Part shown: positions 59,986 through 64,000 of the stretch, in pieces | Layout: each line of letters starts with the position of its first letter | How positions within the stretch are numbered: position 1 is the stretch's first letter | Assembly (NCBI GenBank): GCA_025677825.1 | Contig: JAIXMO010000066.1 | Span: 62,001 to 126,000, forward strand | Direction: 5' to 3' | Length of the DNA stretch: 64,000 nt | Source of the DNA: Helicostylum pulchrum | Lineage: Eukaryota > Mucoromycota > Mucoromycetes > Mucorales > Mucoraceae | Translations under genes and position numbers: made by a program | The notes under the pieces: model-generated | Seen by the model: only the letters and a program-made list of their open reading frames with translations | Databases searched by the model: none | What the model was told of the DNA's origin: nothing

Positions 59986-60425
59986 CGGGGTTAAAAATGC
60001 AGATTTAAAAGTGGATGCACGTTAAGCAGGTATTTAAACCTGTTTAGGTTGCATGTTGCGTCAAATAGAAAGCATTCAAGGTCTCTCTCGTTTGTACCAA
60101 GGTTTAACTCCTAGCTGTAAACTTAATTTTTGTCTTTTCTATACAGCTCAAATAGCCTATCGATTAATAGAATCGAATTACCTTAATATGAAAAAAGAGA
60201 GAAAAGGCAGAAAAGGGATATACGAAAAGAAACCCGGGATTGAAGAAAGAAAAAAAAACCTTATTTTAATTCAAGTTGAAAAAATAAAAACATAAAATGT
60301 CAGTTCTGTAAGGATAGACAAGGTGCCTTTATATATGTATATCTTTTTTTCCCTAGCATTATAGCTAGATAAAAGAATTTACAGCATATTCAGTTGTTAT
60401 ACAATTTTATTATACACATTTTTTT
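59986..60425. other. Intergenic stretch, no gene seen
   Basis: A short plus-strand open frame (60053-60295) begins with plausible protein-like residues, then turns into lysine- and arginine-rich low complexity. I do not support it as a gene. Confidence 0.4.
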
Positions 60426-62004
60426 TTAGGCTCTTGTTTCTCCACCAATACCACCATACTCAAAATACTTTTGCTGTAACCCAGGCAAGACCAAATCAAA
60501 GTTCTCTGTTACAGCTTCCGGCTCACCTTGTCGATGCGTGAAATCCATACACGCTCTTCCACCGGGGGCAATATAAAACTCTGGTTTAATCCACGTATTT
60601 CTGTGACTAAACGAAGACCGCTTTGCTAAATCCCACGGATGCTCTCCCTCCTCCTCCTCCGTTGTTGTCATAAAATGCATCTTGTCTGTAATCTTTAACA
60701 GGTTGGCATGGACAAACACAATTTGATCGTCGTCGACTTCTTCGGATGGTGAGTACTGAAGCATGGTGTGGCCACAGAATCGGTCGCCTACCATGGTACC
60801 AGCCATACCTACCATGGCTTCTGTCATGTGGTACGGGACTCCAAGTGCTTTCCACGCGTATTTAAACGTATCCTTGTCTCCATTTAATAACTGAAAGTAA
60901 AGCTCGTAGTGCTTTTGCATGTACCAAGCTAATTGAAGTGGTAACCAAGACTTTTCTTTATTGATTACCATTTGACCAGACTATAATATAAATTTAGATA
61001 GTGTACATGTAAAAGTGTGTGTTGTGTGTATACTTTACTTCTTGCTCCCATTCATCTTCACAATGAATTCCCATTATATCGAAAATTTTATTTTCCACAT
61101 GTGTTTTCCTAAAAAAAAAGTTAAAAAAAGATCGACCTTTTTTTGTGTAGCACACGTTACCAAAAGTCCGGCCAAAACAATGCGCCAGTCCGCTGATACT
61201 CTGCTGTATCGAATAGGAAAGTAGGATCTTGCGCAGGGAAATTATCAGAATCAAGATACAACACTTCTTTAAAAGAAGAATTAATTACAGCAGCCGCTTT
61301 AATTTGAAACCTATCATTACACATTATAATTTATATTAAATATTTAATAACCTAAAATAAATAAATATAAAGAACCCTTACTGCTTTTCGGCATCTCTTC
61401 TAAATTGAATGGGTCGAACTAATTGAGGGTCGGATAAATCTCTGGACTTTGCTCTCAGCATTTCCAATTTCTCCTTTACTGCTTCAGAGGGCTGTTCATC
61501 CGATAGATGCCAAACTTCAATATCCAGTTTACAACCATGCACATTTCTTAACACTTCGATCGCTGTCAACGTACGAGTAAACGTATCCTTGTTTCCAGCT
61601 ACCAGCACAATACCTCGTTCGTTTTCCCATTTTGGTATCGATGTCTGTTTGACGCTCGCCATAAATTTTTGCCACCGTTTCTTGTAAGTGGCTACAGTTT
61701 GGTTGGATAAATGCTGCCAGAACTCCAAATGTGCGTTTGTATGGTTGGGGTCAACGTTTCGAAGTACGTTGGATGGTATACATGTCTGTAGCGGTGGCAG
61801 TAGTGGTGGTACATCTTTTGTAGAGGCGGTATGAACAAGGTCTTTTGAAGAAGGAAAGTTAATAGCTATACTATACACACAATAAACAATAAAGATTGAG
61901 AATAAAAGTAAGATAAATTGAACTCGTTTAGCTCTGTTCGAAGAACCCAAGTGTGGTGCCATATTATGTAAAAGGGAGAATAAAGAAAAAAGGTTTCTCA
62001 TCAT
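60426..62004 (-). CDS. Mnn2-type alpha-mannosyltransferase (Golgi)
   Basis: Four exons, in minus-strand order: 62004-61382, 61310-61161, 61108-61039, 60980-60426; 465 residues. A type II membrane anchor (about residues 29-50, rich in Leu, Ile, Phe, Val) follows a short basic cytoplasmic tail. In the lumenal part, [39 protein letters not shown] and the metal-binding DSD in [15 protein letters not shown] are typical of the Mnn1/Mnn2 mannosyltransferase family. [10 protein letters not shown] follows the third exon. The enzyme adds mannose from GDP-mannose to wall glycoproteins. The first ATG is chosen, but the Met at about residue 15 could also start translation. Confidence 0.88.
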
Positions 62005-62152
62005 TTTTTTTTTAGCTTCACTTTTTTTTATTTGTGAGTTTCAAATTTTATTTTATTTTTTTTAGTGATCGACCATTCTACTATTTTGACGCTAATACAA
62101 AAAAAGAGAGTCGTTTGTGATACGGGTATGACATAGTTTTTTTTTTTTTTTT

Positions 62153-64000
62153 TTAAAGAATAGTATCCATACTTTGTATTAACGCATACCCAAGTTGAAT
62201 CATGGCTTCTTCTTTTTGTTCAGCAACAATCGCACCTTGCCTTTTAGAAAACGAGTTGTTACCATCATTTGTCTTTGCCAAGCTTCGAATTTGGTTTTGG
62301 CACTTTTCATAGATATGAATAGAAACCGCGGTATCCTCTTGTTTAATTCTTACTTGTTCAATCTTTTTACACAATTGAGCTATAGAATCCGTATCATCAT
62401 CTTCTTTCTATACATTTTAATTTATATCGGTTATTATTATTTTGTATGTGTTGTAACTTTATATATATATTATATACCTTTTCTTCAACTTTTAAAATTA
62501 GGTCATCGTTTGTTGATAACCCTAAAGCTTGCATAAGCATTTGAGCATCAGGGGACAAAACTAGTTTAGCTGATTTTTTATCAAGTAAACCTAGTAGCAC
62601 CAAAGACTGTAAAGTAGTTTGATTATATTCCGTAGATAATACTTCACTGTAGATGGTTCTTCTGCCGCTGATTAAATGCATACCTATCCATCGTGATAAC
62701 GTAGGTACAAGCGACAGAGGTAAGGCTTTGACATCGTTCAACGCAGACAAGGCGCACAAGGTAACCCAGAATGAGTCAATAATTGGGTAAATAAACGAAG
62801 CCAATAAATTCAACTGGTTAAATTGCTTCATCTTGTCATTTAATACCAAACGTTGCATAATACCAGATTCATCTAATGGACCCAAAAACTCACTGTATTT
62901 TTGTTTCAAATCAGCGTATTCCTTTTTTTTTTTTTTTGTTAGTAAACACTTGGCATCAAACAACAACAATAAAAATAACTCACTTGTTTAATGTTCCACA
63001 AGGTATTAAAATGATATTGAAATAGTGTTGCCAAGAACTCGAATCTTTCTATAAATACACTTTCAATCACTTTGACTCTTGTGCCAAATGAAAGGTAAGT
63101 TGCTGCAAAAATTGAATCTAGTACAAAAATCTCTCGAAGCTTATCACAATAATAATTAAAAAAAAATGTATAAATTTTTTTGTTTACAGAAATAATACTT
63201 ACTTGATTTGCATAATAGGCTAATTGCAATATACTTTCTGATCTAGTACATATACGAAACATGACACCATATGTGTTTCTTTCGTCAATTGTAACAATAT
63301 TCGAGTTCTTTTCTAATAATCGCATACTATAGAATATAATAGTTTCACTTTCTTCTGACTCTAATATATATATAAGCGAGGTGAATTTCTACTATTTTTT
63401 TTTTATACTTTTTCTTACCTTGCCAATCCATTGACATGCCCTGTTCTTTAATTAAATGGTTCAAGTACACTAAATGCTCTTTCGTAGTATCTAAATCAAT
63501 ACAATTTCCTTTTACTCTACTATACAGCAAAATAGCCGCAATTAAAGAAATGGGGCTGACAGCAATAGACTGTTTTTGTCCCTTTTGAATCATATCCGTC
63601 AACACTTGAAACTTAGGCACGCCATCTACTTGTTTTACATCATACAACAACGAAATTGGACTTCCAACACCCACCAACAATTTACCACAATGAGTTACCT
63701 GGATCGGTCCACTCACCCCTTTTTCTTCTTGTACGCCATTACCTAAGCTACGACTACGCACCCTTTGTGATCTGCTATCGCTTGGTCTAGATACTTTGGT
63801 CGGTGTAGACATGCGGTTGGACGTGGTCTTGGACCGTTGTAATCCACCCGCCGTCTGTGTACTACTATGATTACCCTTCTTTTTTTCGGACTGCAAGTCG
63901 AGCCCAATGAGTAACGAAATATCGGGCACTTCCTCATACGTAATGTTGATTGGAACAAAAATCATATCATCGGTTTCGTCTCGAATAATCATATCAATGA
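62153..64000 (-). CDS. PlsB-type glycerol-3-phosphate/DHAP acyltransferase, C-terminal part (5' end outside)
   Basis: Exons within the window, in minus-strand order: 64000-63419 (open at the edge), 63360-63203, 63139-62984, 62921-62478, 62407-62153. About 530 C-terminal residues are seen. MIFVPINITYEEVPD corresponds to the block after the acyltransferase core of vertebrate GPAT1 (VPxxIxYxxI). SPISLIAAILLYSRVKGNCI, the GMSMDWQGESEE segment and LREIFVLDSIFAATYLSF follow the GPAT1 C-terminal region in order. An Arg/Ser-rich insert lies at about 63730-63880. The H-x4-D catalytic motif must lie beyond the right edge. These enzymes start phospholipid and triacylglycerol synthesis (GPAT) or ether-lipid synthesis (DHAPAT). 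The choice between the two cannot be made here. Confidence 0.72.

Noticed and set aside
60053..60295. 80-codon plus-strand frame beginning MLRQIESIQGLSRLYQGL
   Set aside because: The start looks protein-like, but the second half is Lys/Arg/Glu low complexity. It has no partner exon.

Overview
The window is nuclear DNA from a fungus with small, intron-rich genes. Introns are mostly 50-100 nt with GTAAGT-like donors, intergenic DNA is AT-rich and full of homopolymer runs, and the protein set (Zn2Cys6 regulator, HsbA-like secreted protein, Tvp15, Afi1, Cdc15-type F-BAR, Mnn2-type mannosyltransferase) is fungal. The sequence style, together with a PlsB-type glycerol-phosphate acyltransferase and an Arf6-like GTPase, points to an early-diverging lineage, probably Mucoromycota. 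That placement is inference. All exon models were assembled by hand from splice signals and reading-frame continuity. Nearly every multi-exon model closes in frame from ATG to stop.

Layout. 0.9-9.3 kb (+): an SPF45/RBM17-type splicing factor, then the very large PI4-kinase STT4. 10.6-14.3 kb (+): a 15-exon coiled-coil protein of unknown role. 15.1-20.4 kb: a Zn2Cys6 transcription factor (+) converging on a mitochondrial PPR protein (-). 22.2-23.5 kb (-): a triose-phosphate/nucleotide-sugar-type transporter. 25.4-27.5 kb (+): a protein with only the C-terminal half of a kinase domain. 29.1-33.7 kb (-): a BAR-SH3 protein and an aldehyde dehydrogenase. 35.6-40.5 kb: Afi1/DENN-like protein (+), Skp1 (+), GPN1 GTPase (-). 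40.5-45 kb: gene-poor, holding a 784-bp TA-flanked element with 160-bp terminal inverted repeats. 45.1-47.3 kb (+): an HsbA-like secreted protein and Tvp15. 48.3-51.1 kb (-): a Cdc15/Imp2-type F-BAR-SH3 protein. 52.2-57.5 kb: PARP-type zinc-finger protein (+), Tsr2 (-), RPA14 (+), P5C reductase (-), phosducin-like protein (-), Arf6-like GTPase (+). 58.3-60.4 kb: relics and diverged direct repeats. 60.4-64 kb (-): Mnn2-like mannosyltransferase and the 3' part of a PlsB-type acyltransferase that runs off the right edge.

Working together. There is no operon logic, but several genes share cell-cortex, membrane and polarity biology: STT4, the Arf6-like GTPase, Afi1 (which docks Arf3/Arf6 in yeast), the BAR-SH3 and F-BAR-SH3 scaffolds, and Tvp15. 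Others are core housekeeping genes (Skp1, GPN1, Tsr2, RPA14, P5CR, SPF45).

The least ordinary items are the TA-flanked inverted-repeat element carrying a PD-(D/E)XK-like open frame, the kinase without an N-lobe, the coiled-coil gene built almost wholly of phase-0 symmetric exons and ending in a GC-AG intron, and three coding microexons of 8, 10 and 19 nt.
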